36,628 nt of DNA from Ruminococcus sp. (GTDB lineage: Bacteria > Bacillota > Clostridia > Oscillospirales > Ruminococcaceae), in the NCBI GenBank assembly GCA_015066745.1, contig SVNW01000033.1, positions 1-36,628 of the forward strand, given 5' to 3'. Under the pieces are notes generated by a model. That model was given only the letters and a program-made list of their open reading frames with translations. It did no database searches and was not told the DNA's origin. Positions 1 to 8,394 of this stretch are shown one piece after another (position 1 is the first letter of the stretch; every line of letters starts with the position of its first letter). The position numbers were made by a program, and so were the translations under genes.

Positions 1-1
1 T

Positions 2-106
2 AAAAGATTAGAACGATGGAGCGTCACTAATTGTCTTAAACGGCAAAAAGAGTTATTCGAACACTTTGGCGTACCGTTAACTATTGAAGAATTGTTGCAT
101 ACCTAA
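2..106 (+). CDS. C-terminal end of an unrecognised protein, cut by the window start
   Basis: An open frame enters from the left edge and ends at TAA 104-106. It encodes about 34 residues ending in IEELLHT and is rich in Lys, Arg, Glu and Leu. I do not recognise a family. It lies directly before a broken Rpn-type nuclease tail, so it may be part of the same decayed locus. Only the end is visible, so its identity and even its status as a live gene are open. Confidence 0.3.
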   Translation, partial: KRLERWSVTNCLKRQKELFEHFGVPLTIEELLHT

Positions 107-124
107 AAAACCGAAGTTTCGTGA

Positions 125-409
125 TTATATTTTGATATTAAAGAGAAAGTAGGTGCTACAATGGAAATGATGCAATAGGAAACAGTAACTTTTTTTGATA
201 TCTATGATGCTAAGGTTGAATGGAAGTCTGAGGGAAAAGAAGAAGGTATGATCGAGAAAACCGTAGATATGGCGCTAAAAATGATGGAAAACGGAATATC
301 GTTGGATATCGTTCAGAAGTGCAGTGGATTAAATGATGCCGACATGGAGAAGTTAGTTGAACAATACAACAAATCTTTGAAATCTGATGGTTTAATTGGA
401 AAAAAATGA
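125..409 (+). pseudogene. Remnant of an Rpn-family (PD-(D/E)XK) nuclease/transposase-like gene, C-terminal tail only
   Basis: One reading frame runs from about 125 to TGA 407-409, with an in-frame TAG at 176-178 just after a possible ATG at 161. After the stop, the frame encodes about 76 residues. They contain the Lys/Glu/Gly-rich stretch SEGKEEG followed by a short helical tail with ENGISLDIVQKCSGLNDADM. This matches the usual end of Rpn/PDDEXK_2 proteins: a charged EGK linker, then a small helical domain with a GLS-like turn, as in the two intact genes at 26031 and 26980. The nuclease core is absent. A short product from a downstream start cannot be excluded, but a gene remnant is the simpler reading. 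Confidence 0.55.
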
Positions 410-455
410 ATGATATACCTTATTTTCAATTGATATTTCCGATAGTATATGATTG

Positions 456-484
456 TTGAATTTTTAGAGGAAATGTAGTATAAT
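456..484 (+). promoter_or_regulatory. Sigma-A-type promoter for the S66 peptidase gene
   Basis: TTGAAT at 456-461 and TATAAT at 479-484 are separated by exactly 17 bp. They lie about 50 bp before the ATG at 534, which is preceded by AGGAG with good spacing. Confidence 0.6.
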
Positions 485-533
485 ATAGAAAAATTGAAAT
501 GTTGGATAAATAATAATTTATAGGAGTAAAATT

Positions 534-1571
534 ATGTTAAAACCAGAGAGATTGAAAAAAGGTGATAAAGTTGCAATAGTTTCTTTGTCAGGTGGTATGA
601 TTGGCGAGGAGATGTTTATTCATAAGTTTGAAATCGCAAAGAAACGATTGGAGGAAGAATACGGATTAGAAGTAGTGGCGATGCCAAATGCGTTAAAGGG
701 GATAGATTATTTGTATCAGCACCCCAAAGCAAGAGCGCAGGATTTAATGGAGGCATTTAAAAATTCCGAAATCAAGGCGGTTTTTAATGCCATTGGCGGA
801 GATGATACTATCAGACTTTTACCGTATATTGACTTTGACGTTTTACGAAAGAATCCTAAGATTTTTACAGGTTTTTCAGACACAACAACAAATCATTTTA
901 TGATGTATAAGGCAGGAATAGTATCTTACTATGGTTTAAGCGTGATGAACAATATTGCAGAGTACGTATCTATTAACGAATACACTAAAAATGCTATGGA
1001 GAAAACACTCTTTGAACCGCAGGATACACTTGAAATCAGATGCAGTGACTTTTGCAGTTATGAAAAAGATAAGATCTGGTGGAAAGAAGAAAATGTAAAT
1101 CAGCCAACACCGAGATTTTCAAATACAGGATATGAAGTAATTCAAGGTAAAGGCAAAGTAACAGGAGCATTGTTGGGCGGTTGTATAGATGTATTTCCGC
1201 AACTTACAGGAACTTCTCTGTGGCCTGCACTCGATGAGTGGAAAAATAAGATATTGTTAATTGAAACAAGCGAAGTCGATATGCCTGAAATGGTTTTATG
1301 CTGGCTTCTGAGAAATCTGTATGCACAGGGAATACTGGCGGTTATCAAAGGGATAATTGTAGGCAAGCCTGTTTCAGAAGAAAAACTCGAAAGCTACAAA
1401 GAGGTATACAAACAGGTTGTCGGATTTGAAGCAAATTTGCCTGATCTTCCGATACTGTACAATGTAAATGTAGGTCATGCATATCCGATCGGTGTTTTTC
1501 CGTTAGGCTTGCAGTATGAAATTGATTGTGATAATAAAACACTTACTTTGGTTGAAAGTGCAACGGTGTAA
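534..1571 (+). CDS. S66-family serine carboxypeptidase (LD-carboxypeptidase / MccF-like)
   Basis: This 345-aa cytoplasmic protein has the marks of peptidase family S66, which includes LdcA (removes D-Ala from murein tetrapeptides) and MccF (cleaves microcin C-type aminoacyl adenylates). The N-terminal strand KGDKVAIVSLSG is typical. The catalytic triad appears as Ser115 in GFSDTT, Glu244 in LLIETSE and His315 in NVGHAYP, in the family's order and spacing. It has no signal peptide. The ATG at 534 follows AGGAG at a spacing of about 8 nt, and a consensus promoter lies upstream. It is monocistronic and convergent with the gene at 1639. The long loop between the Ser and Glu regions is more MccF-like than LdcA-like, but substrate cannot be settled from sequence alone. 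Confidence 0.88.
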   Translation: MLKPERLKKGDKVAIVSLSGGMIGEEMFIHKFEIAKKRLEEEYGLEVVAMPNALKGIDYLYQHPKARAQDLMEAFKNSEIKAVFNAIGGDDTIRLLPYIDFDVLRKNPKIFTGFSDTTTNHFMMYKAGIVSYYGLSVMNNIAEYVSINEYTKNAMEKTLFEPQDTLEIRCSDFCSYEKDKIWWKEENVNQPTPRFSNTGYEVIQGKGKVTGALLGGCIDVFPQLTGTSLWPALDEWKNKILLIETSEVDMPEMVLCWLLRNLYAQGILAVIKGIIVGKPVSEEKLESYKEVYKQVVGFEANLPDLPILYNVNVGHAYPIGVFPLGLQYEIDCDNKTLTLVESATV

Positions 1572-1606
1572 AAGAAACTTTATTTTGAATAATCACTCAA
1601 CAAAAG

Positions 1607-1634
1607 AGCCTCCACCTTTTCAAAGATAGAGGCT
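1607..1634 (-). terminator. Hairpin between convergent genes
   Basis: Inverted repeat AGCCTC (1607-1612) / GAGGCT (1629-1634) with a smaller CTTT/AAAG stem inside. On the minus strand it is followed by CTTTTG, so it best serves the diguanylate cyclase gene that ends at 1639. The T-run is short. Confidence 0.5.
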
Positions 1635-1638
1635 TATG

Positions 1639-3219
1639 TTATTGTGGAAAAGATTTTTTCATTTCACTTTTATTTTCATACATTCGTTTATCAGCCTGTT
1701 TGAATACTTCCTGATATGAACTGAATTTTTCTTTCCTGAAAACAGCGATCCCTTTGGCAATAGATATCTGAAGCTGTTCGTTTTCTGTCTTGACTTTTGC
1801 AGTTTTCATTGCATTATCAAATTTTGTGATGAGGGTTTCACGGTTTTTGTAGTCATCATTTCTCAGAAGCACTACAAATTCATCTCCGCCTATACGATAA
1901 ACAGGGCTGTGTGTAAATATACGGCAAATCAGTTTGCATGAAGATACTATAAGAGCATCTCCTGCTTTGTGTCCATAATTGTCGTTTGTTTTTTTGAGGT
2001 TATTTACATCAAGCACCATAACAGCAAATTGTGGATCAGAATTCTGAATTTCTTCATCAAGTTCTTTGATTTTTTCCTTGTAAGCAGTTGAGTTTTTGAC
2101 ACCTGTAAGAGCGTCACTGTATGCAAGACCTGTAATGTGAGACATCTGGCTTCGTATCTGTGCGGAAGTCGCTTCAAGGGTACGGGCAAGAATTCCGATT
2201 TCGTCGTTGCTGTTTGATGAATAGTTAAATTCATAATTGTTTTTCATCATCTGTTCTGTTGCAACAGTAAGATCGCCGAGAGGTTTTATAAGTCGTCTTG
2301 TTATAAGCAGAGTGAGGAATATAAATAATATGGAAACAAGCGAGCAAAGAATAATAACACGTAGTGTAACAGAGTTAAGATCTTTATAGACTTCGGATTT
2401 TTTTACGGTTATTACAAGATTCATTCCGTTGTCGAGAGTTGTTTTGCACTCAATCATCTCTTTGTCGAGATTATCCGGACATTTACTTCCGGGATCGAAG
2501 TGCTTGTGATATACTATTCTGTTGTTGCTGTCAGTAAGATATGCATAGCCTGTATTATAAACTATGATACTGTCAACGCTTTTCATAATGTCTTCAAAGT
2601 CAACATCCATGCCGGCTACGCCAAGAAGTTTGTCACCTATATACAGTGGTATTACATAAGAAAGCAGATAGTAATCAGAATCACGGTTCTGATGGGGCAT
2701 TATCCATGCAGGTGAACCTTTTTTTGCAGGTATGAAGTACCAGCCGACATTTTTATCATCATTTGGTTCATACATATTAAGATTAGTAGGTTCGATAAAT
2801 TCGAAATCATCTGAACCGTTTTCTTTGCTTCTGAAAAATCCCTCGGTCGGAGAGAAAAATTCAGGATTGTATCTGAAATAATACGAAAGTGCGTTTGGTG
2901 TATGATTTGTAACGTTAGTAAATAGCCTGAAAATATGATCTGTATATTCTTTGCGAAATACATCATCGTTTTGCAATGCTTCTATGCTGTCAGCTTCATA
3001 GATACTGCATGTTTCAACTATTTCTACTGATTGTTTAATATTTTTGAACAGTATATTAAGCTGTACTTTCTGAACTTCAGAAGTTGTGTTCAGCATAGTA
3101 TTTGCATCCCTTTTCAGAAGGTATCTGGTTGATATCACGCAAGTAGTTCCTACAAGTGAAGCAAGTATGATCATCGCCGATAAAATAAGTGTCAGTATTT
3201 TTATCTGTAAAGATTTCAT
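1639..3219 (-). CDS. Membrane diguanylate cyclase: Cache sensor, HAMP, GGDEF
   Basis: This 526-aa protein has one membrane helix at about residues 7-30 and an extracellular Cache-type sensor at about 31-282. The sensor shows PLYIGDKLLGVAGMDV near residue 191, a dCache-like signature. A second helix follows at about 283-307, then a HAMP linker (about 304-358) and a GGDEF domain (about 365-526). The catalytic motif GGDEF is intact at 444-448, and the domain opens with DALTGVKN, so the protein should make cyclic di-GMP. The inhibitory RxxD site normally found five residues before GGDEF is missing (FTHS is there), so product inhibition is unlikely. The ATG at 3219 follows a strong GGGGAGGGG-like site. 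It is transcribed alone, and the ligand is unknown. Confidence 0.92.
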   Translation of the reverse strand: MKSLQIKILTLILSAMIILASLVGTTCVISTRYLLKRDANTMLNTTSEVQKVQLNILFKNIKQSVEIVETCSIYEADSIEALQNDDVFRKEYTDHIFRLFTNVTNHTPNALSYYFRYNPEFFSPTEGFFRSKENGSDDFEFIEPTNLNMYEPNDDKNVGWYFIPAKKGSPAWIMPHQNRDSDYYLLSYVIPLYIGDKLLGVAGMDVDFEDIMKSVDSIIVYNTGYAYLTDSNNRIVYHKHFDPGSKCPDNLDKEMIECKTTLDNGMNLVITVKKSEVYKDLNSVTLRVIILCSLVSILFIFLTLLITRRLIKPLGDLTVATEQMMKNNYEFNYSSNSNDEIGILARTLEATSAQIRSQMSHITGLAYSDALTGVKNSTAYKEKIKELDEEIQNSDPQFAVMVLDVNNLKKTNDNYGHKAGDALIVSSCKLICRIFTHSPVYRIGGDEFVVLLRNDDYKNRETLITKFDNAMKTAKVKTENEQLQISIAKGIAVFRKEKFSSYQEVFKQADKRMYENKSEMKKSFPQ

Positions 3220-3384
3220 AAATTTCCCCTCCCCGAAAGTTGTTTCCCCATTACAACTTTATCAATATACTTATAATTATAATACTATATTAGAAAAAAA
3301 TCAATAAAATCACCAAAAAAATATATTTTTATTTTTAAATAATTTTTTATTAATCAGACAATGATATACTAAAAAAATTATTCC

Positions 3385-3413
3385 TTGACAATTATACTAT
3401 AAAATCTTATAAT
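3385..3413 (+). promoter_or_regulatory. Strong sigma-A-type promoter for the PH-domain gene
   Basis: A perfect TTGACA (3385-3390) and a perfect TATAAT (3408-3413) are separated by 17 bp. They lie about 40 bp before the ATG at 3454, in the divergent region shared with the diguanylate cyclase gene. Confidence 0.75.
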
Positions 3414-3453
3414 TAAAAGGTAGACATAATTATTAAAAATCGAAAAGGGGTGA

Positions 3454-3855
3454 ATGACTTTGGGTAAGAAAGCACAGTTTGATTACATATGGACAGATAA
3501 AAAACGTACTATTTTTGGATTGCCTATATCTTTTACAAGATATTTTATCACTGAGAAAAAGATAATATGCAGAAAAGGTCTTTTTAATATAGTTGAAGAT
3601 GAAATAAACATTTACAAGATCACTGATAAGAAAATGACTCTTCCATTTTTTCAGAGATTGTTTAAATGTGGTACTATAACGATTTTCTCAAAGGATACTG
3701 ATACAAGAGAAAAGGATCTGGTATCGATAAAAAATCCATATGACGTATCAAAACTTATTGATAAACAGCTTGACAGTGAACGTGACAAGTATGGTATCAG
3801 AGGTCGTGATATGATGGGGGAGTTTGATGACCAGGACACTGGTTCTGGAAACTAA
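3454..3855 (+). CDS. Small bacterial PH-domain (bPH2/DUF304-like) protein
   Basis: This 133-aa soluble protein has the strand pattern of the bacterial PH fold: TRYFITEKKIICRKGLF, then NIVEDEINIYKITDKKM, then GTITIFSKD. The first two strands, with basic residues and the following 'I..V..DI..Y.I' pattern, are typical of the YdbS/DUF304 group. Unlike YdbS it has no membrane helices. The C-terminus (about residues 108-133) is charged and probably disordered. The ATG follows AAAGGGG and a perfect promoter, so expression should be substantial. No partner gene suggests its role. Family call moderately sure; function unknown. Confidence 0.7.
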   Translation: MTLGKKAQFDYIWTDKKRTIFGLPISFTRYFITEKKIICRKGLFNIVEDEINIYKITDKKMTLPFFQRLFKCGTITIFSKDTDTREKDLVSIKNPYDVSKLIDKQLDSERDKYGIRGRDMMGEFDDQDTGSGN

Positions 3856-3870
3856 TCAATAGTTATAAAC

Positions 3871-3900
3871 GGGTGGTATTTTATATCACCCTGTATTTTT
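3871..3900 (+). terminator. Terminator or attenuator between the PH-domain and FkbM genes
   Basis: The 8-bp stem 3871-3878 / 3884-3891 (one G-U pair, 5-nt loop) is followed by TGTATTTTTA. It ends 20 bp before the FkbM start, so it separates the two genes or allows partial read-through. Confidence 0.6.
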
Positions 3901-3920
3901 ATCCTGAGAGGAGAAAATTT

Positions 3921-4979
3921 ATGCTTTCTTTTATTACAGAAAGAAAATCATGCTGGGAAATGCTTGCTCTTGAAAAAAGACCTATATATATTTACGGAAT
4001 GGGAAATGGTGCTGATAAGATATTTGAGGTTTTTGAACAGTACAAAATAAAGGCAAAGGGTGTTTTTGCAAGTGATGAATATGTACGAGGTCATTCTTTC
4101 AGAGGGTATAAGGTAAAAAAATATTCGGAAGTTTGTGAGGAAGAAGAAGATTTTGTTATAGTTCTTGCTTTTGCTGCCGGTTATGATTCGCTTATCGAAA
4201 AAATCATGGAATATGACAGAAGACACACCCTTTATGCACCTGATGTTCCGATAGAAGGCGGAGGACTTTTTACATACGAATACTGTGAGGAACACAAAGA
4301 GGAAATTAATGAAGTTTACAATATGCTTGCAGACGATTTTTCAAAAAAAGTCTTTGCTGATACCATAAACTTCAGAATAAGTGGAAAAATAAAATACCTT
4401 ACAGGTGTTACCACTCCTAAGAGTGAAGTGTATACCGATATAATAAAACCCGATACAGATGAAGTGTATGTGGATCTTGGTGCATATAACGGCGATACAG
4501 TAGCCGAATTTCTTGAATTTACAGGTGGCAGATACCAAAGAATCTATGCCCTTGAACCTGACAACAGAAACTTTAAAAAGCTTTCTCTCTCCGTAGAGGG
4601 AAAAGAAAATATAGAAATTTTTAACTGTGCTGCATGGAGTGAGGATACCGAACTTCTTTTTGCAGACAGAGCAGGTCGCCAGTCAGCAGTAAGCACAACA
4701 GGAAAAAGTAAACCTGCAAGATGTGTTGACAGTATATTGCAGGGAAGTCCTGCGTCAATAATAAAAATGGACGTTGAAGGTGCTGAAGAAGAAGCTATAA
4801 ACGGTGCAAAATACACAATAAAAAATTATCATCCGAAACTGATGATATCGCTTTATCACCGAAACAGAGATATCTTCTATCTTCCTTTGATGGTTAAAAA
4901 ATTAAATCCTGATTACAGGTTATATATAAGGCATCAGCCATACATACCGGCATGGGAAACTAATTTGTATGCTGTCTGA
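3921..4979 (+). CDS. FkbM-family SAM-dependent methyltransferase with an N-terminal Rossmann-like domain
   Basis: This is a 352-aa protein from the ATG at 3921, preceded by AGAGGAGA. The longer frame back to GTG 3873 begins inside a terminator hairpin and is rejected. The N-terminal third has a nucleotide-binding-like strand-loop, IYIYGMGNGADKI (about residues 23-35), as in many sugar-modifying enzymes. The C-terminal part is FkbM: the SAM-binding motif VDLGAYNGDT (about 184-193), ALEPDNRNF, IIKMDVEGAEEEAI and a final histidine-containing LMISLYHRNRD. FkbM enzymes usually O-methylate sugars or polyketides. The substrate here is unknown, since no polysaccharide cluster is adjacent. Confidence 0.85.
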   Translation: MLSFITERKSCWEMLALEKRPIYIYGMGNGADKIFEVFEQYKIKAKGVFASDEYVRGHSFRGYKVKKYSEVCEEEEDFVIVLAFAAGYDSLIEKIMEYDRRHTLYAPDVPIEGGGLFTYEYCEEHKEEINEVYNMLADDFSKKVFADTINFRISGKIKYLTGVTTPKSEVYTDIIKPDTDEVYVDLGAYNGDTVAEFLEFTGGRYQRIYALEPDNRNFKKLSLSVEGKENIEIFNCAAWSEDTELLFADRAGRQSAVSTTGKSKPARCVDSILQGSPASIIKMDVEGAEEEAINGAKYTIKNYHPKLMISLYHRNRDIFYLPLMVKKLNPDYRLYIRHQPYIPAWETNLYAV

Positions 4980-5005
4980 ATACGGGATTTTTGGGGAGTG
5001 ATAAA

Positions 5006-5425
5006 ATGAATACGGACATAGAGCAAGTAACCAATGAACAGGAATGGCAATGGTGTCTGGTCGGAAATATTGTTGAAGAACACGAATATGGTGAAGACCA
5101 TGTAATTCTTCGTGGAAACAAACAGTTCCGTCCAAATGCCAAAGTATTTATTAATCTGATATATGGCGGTATGGGTCATGAAAATATACTTGTTATAGGT
5201 TTACCGCGACGTTCCAGAGTATATATCGAAGTTGTAACAGCAAGAAAATATGTTTGTAACTTTCGCTTAAAAAAAGTTTTTAAACCTGCTGTCTTAAATA
5301 AGATAAAAAAATCCAAACATGAATGGTGGGGCAATACCGATGAAGCCAGAGATCGTATTATCAAAGCAGCAGAATTGTTTAATTCTGAGGAAGCAGAAAA
5401 AAGAGAAAAGCAGACTTACGGATAA
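5006..5425 (+). CDS. Small conserved-looking protein of unknown function
   Basis: This 139-aa protein starts at ATG 5006 with GGGGAG 7 nt upstream; a TTG at 4991 overlaps that site and is rejected. It lies 26 bp after the FkbM gene and probably shares its transcript. The sequence has a beta-rich core, including GNKQFRPNAKVFINLIYGGMGHENILVIG and SRVYIEVVTARKYVCNFRLKKVF. A Trp-containing charged helix with KHEWWGNTDEARDRI follows. It has no signal peptide or membrane segment. I recall similar hypothetical proteins in Clostridia but no function. A helical, Glu/Lys-rich tail ends the protein. Confidence 0.7.
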   Translation: MNTDIEQVTNEQEWQWCLVGNIVEEHEYGEDHVILRGNKQFRPNAKVFINLIYGGMGHENILVIGLPRRSRVYIEVVTARKYVCNFRLKKVFKPAVLNKIKKSKHEWWGNTDEARDRIIKAAELFNSEEAEKREKQTYG

Positions 5426-5540
5426 TGGATAGTCGGATATATTTTTGCTGATAAAAAAAGTTTATGACAAGGTATATAAAACAAGAAAATCAAAACTTCC
5501 AAAAACACAACATAATATTGTGACATTTTTGTCTGATAAA

Positions 5541-5589
5541 AAGAAATTTTGCAGGATTGAGTAAAAGCACTTGCAAAATTTCTTTTTTT
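5541..5589 (+). terminator. Rho-independent terminator after the FkbM / unknown pair
   Basis: The perfect 13-bp stem AAGAAATTTTGCA / TGCAAAATTTCTT (5541-5553, 5572-5584) has an 18-nt loop and ends in a run of seven Ts. Confidence 0.85.
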
Positions 5590-5664
5590 ATAATATTATA
5601 TATTATAGGGCTAATTAAAAAATGAATTTTTAAAATAAATATTATTCTCTAGGAGGACTCATTG

Positions 5665-6942
5665 ATGAAAAAATTAAGTGAAATGAATCATGAAGAACTG
5701 GTAGCTTTTCAGAAGGACGCTGAAAAAAGATACAACGACTTCAAAGCCTTAAATCTCAAACTCGATATGTCCAGAGGAAAGCCGGCACCGGCTCAGCTTG
5801 ATATTTCAATGTCTTTGCTTAACGCACTTGATAATGAAACACTTTGTTCATCAAACGGAACAGATTACAGAAACTACGGCATACTTGACGGTATTCCTGA
5901 AGCTAAGGAAATGTTTGCAGAGCTTCTTGGAGTAGAATCTGACAATATCATTGTTTACGGAAATGCAAGTCTTGCAGCTATGTATGACAATATTTCAAGA
6001 GCAATGACTCACGGAATACTCGGTAACAAGCCATGGTCAAAATATGACAAGGTAAAGTTCCTGTGTCCTGTACCGGGATATGACAGACATTTTGCAATAT
6101 GTGAATACTTCGGTATCGAAATGATAAATATTCCTATGGACTCTGACGGTCCTGACATGGATATGGTAGAAAAGCTTGTCAGCGAAGACGAAACAATAAA
6201 AGGTATCTGGTGTGTTCCCCAGTATTCAAATCCTTCAGGTATTTCATACAGTGATGAAGTAGTAAAGCGTTTTGCCGCTCTTAAACCAAAGGCTGAAGAT
6301 TTCAGAATTTTCTGGGATAACGCTTATTGTATACACCATATTACTGATACACCTAAGTTGATCCTCAATATATTTGACGAATGTAAGAAAAACGGCACTG
6401 AAGATATGGTATATGAATTTACTTCAACTTCAAAGATATCATTCCCGGGTGCAGGTGTGGCTGTTATGGCTGCAAGCAAGAAAAACGTTGACAGCATAAA
6501 GAGCCAGCTTGGTATATCAACTATCGGTTTTGATAAGATAAATCAGCTTCGTCATGTTAAGTTCTTTAAAAATGCTGAAGGTCTCAAAAAACACATGGAC
6601 CTTCATAAAGAGATAATCGCTCCTAAGTTTGATGTTGTTATAGAAGAACTTGAAAAGAATGTTCTTCCTCTTGACGCAGCATCATGGCATAAAGCAGAAG
6701 GCGGATACTTCATTTCATTCAATGCTATGAACGGTTGTGCAAAGCGCATAGTTTCACTTTGTAAAGAAGCAGGTGTTGTACTTACAGGTGCAGGCGCAAC
6801 ATATCCTTACGGAAAGGACCCTGATGACAGCAATATCAGAATAGCTCCGACATATCCTACAGTTGATGAACTCAGAAAAGCTATGGAACTCTTCTGCATA
6901 TGCGTACAGCTTGCATCAGTAGAAAAATGTTTAAGTAAGTAA
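5665..6942 (+). CDS. PLP-dependent aminotransferase, class I type Ic (aspartate aminotransferase family)
   Basis: This is a 425-aa fold-type I enzyme. I place the start at ATG 5665, 8 nt after a perfect AGGAGG; a TTG one codon earlier is possible. Numbering from this ATG, the features of the Ic subgroup are an N-terminal LDMSRGKPAPAQLD, CVPQYSNPSG with the Asn that contacts PLP, FWDNAY with Asp218 (PLP ring nitrogen), and EFTSTSKISFPGAG with Lys257 as the Schiff-base lysine. Family members transfer the amino group between aspartate and 2-oxoglutarate, though some act on other amino acids. It is flanked by strong terminators on both sides, so it is monocistronic. Substrate preference is inferred from family only. 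Confidence 0.88.
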   Translation: MKKLSEMNHEELVAFQKDAEKRYNDFKALNLKLDMSRGKPAPAQLDISMSLLNALDNETLCSSNGTDYRNYGILDGIPEAKEMFAELLGVESDNIIVYGNASLAAMYDNISRAMTHGILGNKPWSKYDKVKFLCPVPGYDRHFAICEYFGIEMINIPMDSDGPDMDMVEKLVSEDETIKGIWCVPQYSNPSGISYSDEVVKRFAALKPKAEDFRIFWDNAYCIHHITDTPKLILNIFDECKKNGTEDMVYEFTSTSKISFPGAGVAVMAASKKNVDSIKSQLGISTIGFDKINQLRHVKFFKNAEGLKKHMDLHKEIIAPKFDVVIEELEKNVLPLDAASWHKAEGGYFISFNAMNGCAKRIVSLCKEAGVVLTGAGATYPYGKDPDDSNIRIAPTYPTVDELRKAMELFCICVQLASVEKCLSK

Positions 6943-6960
6943 TATATAAATTAATAAAGT

Positions 6961-7003
6961 AAAAAAATCAGAGTTATGCCAAAACATAACTCTGATTTTT
7001 TTT
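6961..7003 (+). terminator. Strong terminator after the aminotransferase
   Basis: A stem of up to 18 bp, with core ATCAGAGTTATG / CATAACTCTGAT and loop CCAAAA, is followed by a T-run. The A-run before the stem makes it usable in both directions. Confidence 0.9.
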
Positions 7004-7013
7004 ACAAAAAAGC

Positions 7014-7042
7014 TTTACTTTTGTGTCGAAATATAGTAAAAT
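7014..7042 (+). promoter_or_regulatory. Promoter for the dockerin lysozyme gene
   Basis: TTTACT (7014-7019), a 17-bp spacer and TAAAAT (7037-7042) lie about 30 bp before the ATG at 7074. Confidence 0.5.
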
Positions 7043-7073
7043 AGCTGTATACTTTTAAGTGGGAGGTTATTTT

Positions 7074-8327
7074 ATGAGGAAAATATTAAGGAAGATGATT
7101 TCATTTGTGGTTTCATTTTCGTTTTTGAGTACAACATTTTTTTCTTCTGTATGTGCACAAGAAATTCAGATGCCGGAAGTAACGGTTGAAAATGAAGTAG
7201 TTGATGTTACCGAGGATAAAAGTGAAGATATTACCGCAGGAGATGATACTACAGTTGAAGAAATTCCTGAGATACCTGAAGAAGAAACTCCGCCTAAAGA
7301 ATACGGCATAGATATTTCGGTATATCAGGGGGATATAAACTGGAGTGAACTTGCACTTGAAGAAAACAACATAGATTTTGTTATTATGAGAGCGGGTACA
7401 TCATGGTATGGCATTGATAAAAATTTTGAAAAAAATTATGCAGGAGTAAAGTCAACAGGTATAAAAAAAGGTGCTTATCTGTATTGCAGTGCGGTGACAC
7501 TTGAAGGATTTAAAAAAGCCGCATATGATTTTCTTGGATATCTCGATGGTAAAGAATTTGAGATGCCTGTGTATATAGATATAGAATATTCGGAACAGCT
7601 TGCTCTTGGTAAAGAAAAACTCACTGCTTATACACTTGCCGCTATGAATATTATCAGTGATGCAGGATACAAAACAGGTGTTTATACAGGTAAGTACTGG
7701 TACTTGAATCATCTTGACAGAGCTATGATAGAAAAGTCCGGATATGAAGTGTGGATGGCTGTATATCCGTCACTTACTTTACAGATAGACCCTTTAAAAT
7801 ATGATTATTCAGAATACTGTGATATATGGCAGTATTCCAGCATAGGAACAAAAAAAGGTATTCCGGCAGTCGTTGATTTAAATATAGCATATACAATATA
7901 CCCTGAACCTATAGAGGACAAAAAAGAGCTTTTAGACGAAATCGCACTTTTAAAATCAGGAAACAAACTGAATTTCCGATGCGGAGCAGGAAGTGATTTT
8001 GCTAATATAATGGAAATAGACAGCAGAACTGTAGTTGAAGTAAAAGAACAAAAAGAAATCAATGGAGTAGTATGGAACAGGATAAAGTATAATGGGCTTA
8101 TAGGTTGGTGTAAAAGTGAAGATATCGTAAAACTGGATAAAGAAAGTGATATTACTGTTATACGTCATGACGTGGATGATGACGGAGTACTTACAGTAAA
8201 TGATATTAAAAAGCTTGGTACTTATGTTCTTTGTGATGAAGAAAACGGGGTAAAGGCTGATATAAACGGCGATGGACAAGTGAACGTATTTGACTATCAG
8301 AGAGTAAAAAAACAAATTATAAATTAA
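7074..8327 (+). CDS. Secreted GH25 lysozyme with SH3b and dockerin modules
   Basis: This 417-aa protein starts at ATG 7074 after GGGAGG; the upstream GTG at 7059 lies before that site and is rejected. A signal peptide (about 1-28, ending VCA-Q) is followed by an acidic Glu/Asp/Thr linker (about 29-76). The GH25 muramidase domain (about 78-275) has Asp80 in YGIDIS, the Asp169-x-Glu171 pair in VYIDIEYSE and Asp268 in VVDLN. An SH3b-like domain (about 297-353) opens with LNFRCGAGSDF. A dockerin (about 366-417) carries two calcium loops, DVDDDGVLTVNDI and DINGDGQVNVFDY. The protein should cut peptidoglycan outside the cell and dock to a cohesin. A dockerin on a lysozyme suggests a role in cell-wall remodelling or in attacking other bacteria from the cellulosome. 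Confidence 0.93.
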   Translation: MRKILRKMISFVVSFSFLSTTFFSSVCAQEIQMPEVTVENEVVDVTEDKSEDITAGDDTTVEEIPEIPEEETPPKEYGIDISVYQGDINWSELALEENNIDFVIMRAGTSWYGIDKNFEKNYAGVKSTGIKKGAYLYCSAVTLEGFKKAAYDFLGYLDGKEFEMPVYIDIEYSEQLALGKEKLTAYTLAAMNIISDAGYKTGVYTGKYWYLNHLDRAMIEKSGYEVWMAVYPSLTLQIDPLKYDYSEYCDIWQYSSIGTKKGIPAVVDLNIAYTIYPEPIEDKKELLDEIALLKSGNKLNFRCGAGSDFANIMEIDSRTVVEVKEQKEINGVVWNRIKYNGLIGWCKSEDIVKLDKESDITVIRHDVDDDGVLTVNDIKKLGTYVLCDEENGVKADINGDGQVNVFDYQRVKKQIIN

Positions 8328-8375
8328 AACAAATACCGATGACATCTCTTAAAAAATGTCATCGGTATTTGTTTT
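8326..8375. terminator. Bidirectional terminator between the lysozyme and agrD
   Basis: The perfect 20-bp stem 8326-8345 / 8356-8375 has a 10-nt loop, an A-run on one side and a T-run on the other. It serves the convergent transcripts of the lysozyme gene (+) and agrBD (-). Confidence 0.9.
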
Positions 8376-8394
8376 AATCTCTCATATTTCCCTT

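Noticed and set aside
3873-3920. GTG-initiated extension of the FkbM gene
   Set aside because: It begins inside a terminator hairpin, and a good AGAGGAG site precedes the ATG at 3921.
7956-8345. 129-aa minus-strand frame opposite the GH25 gene
   Set aside because: It is low in complexity, begins in the terminator and lies opposite SH3b and dockerin codons.
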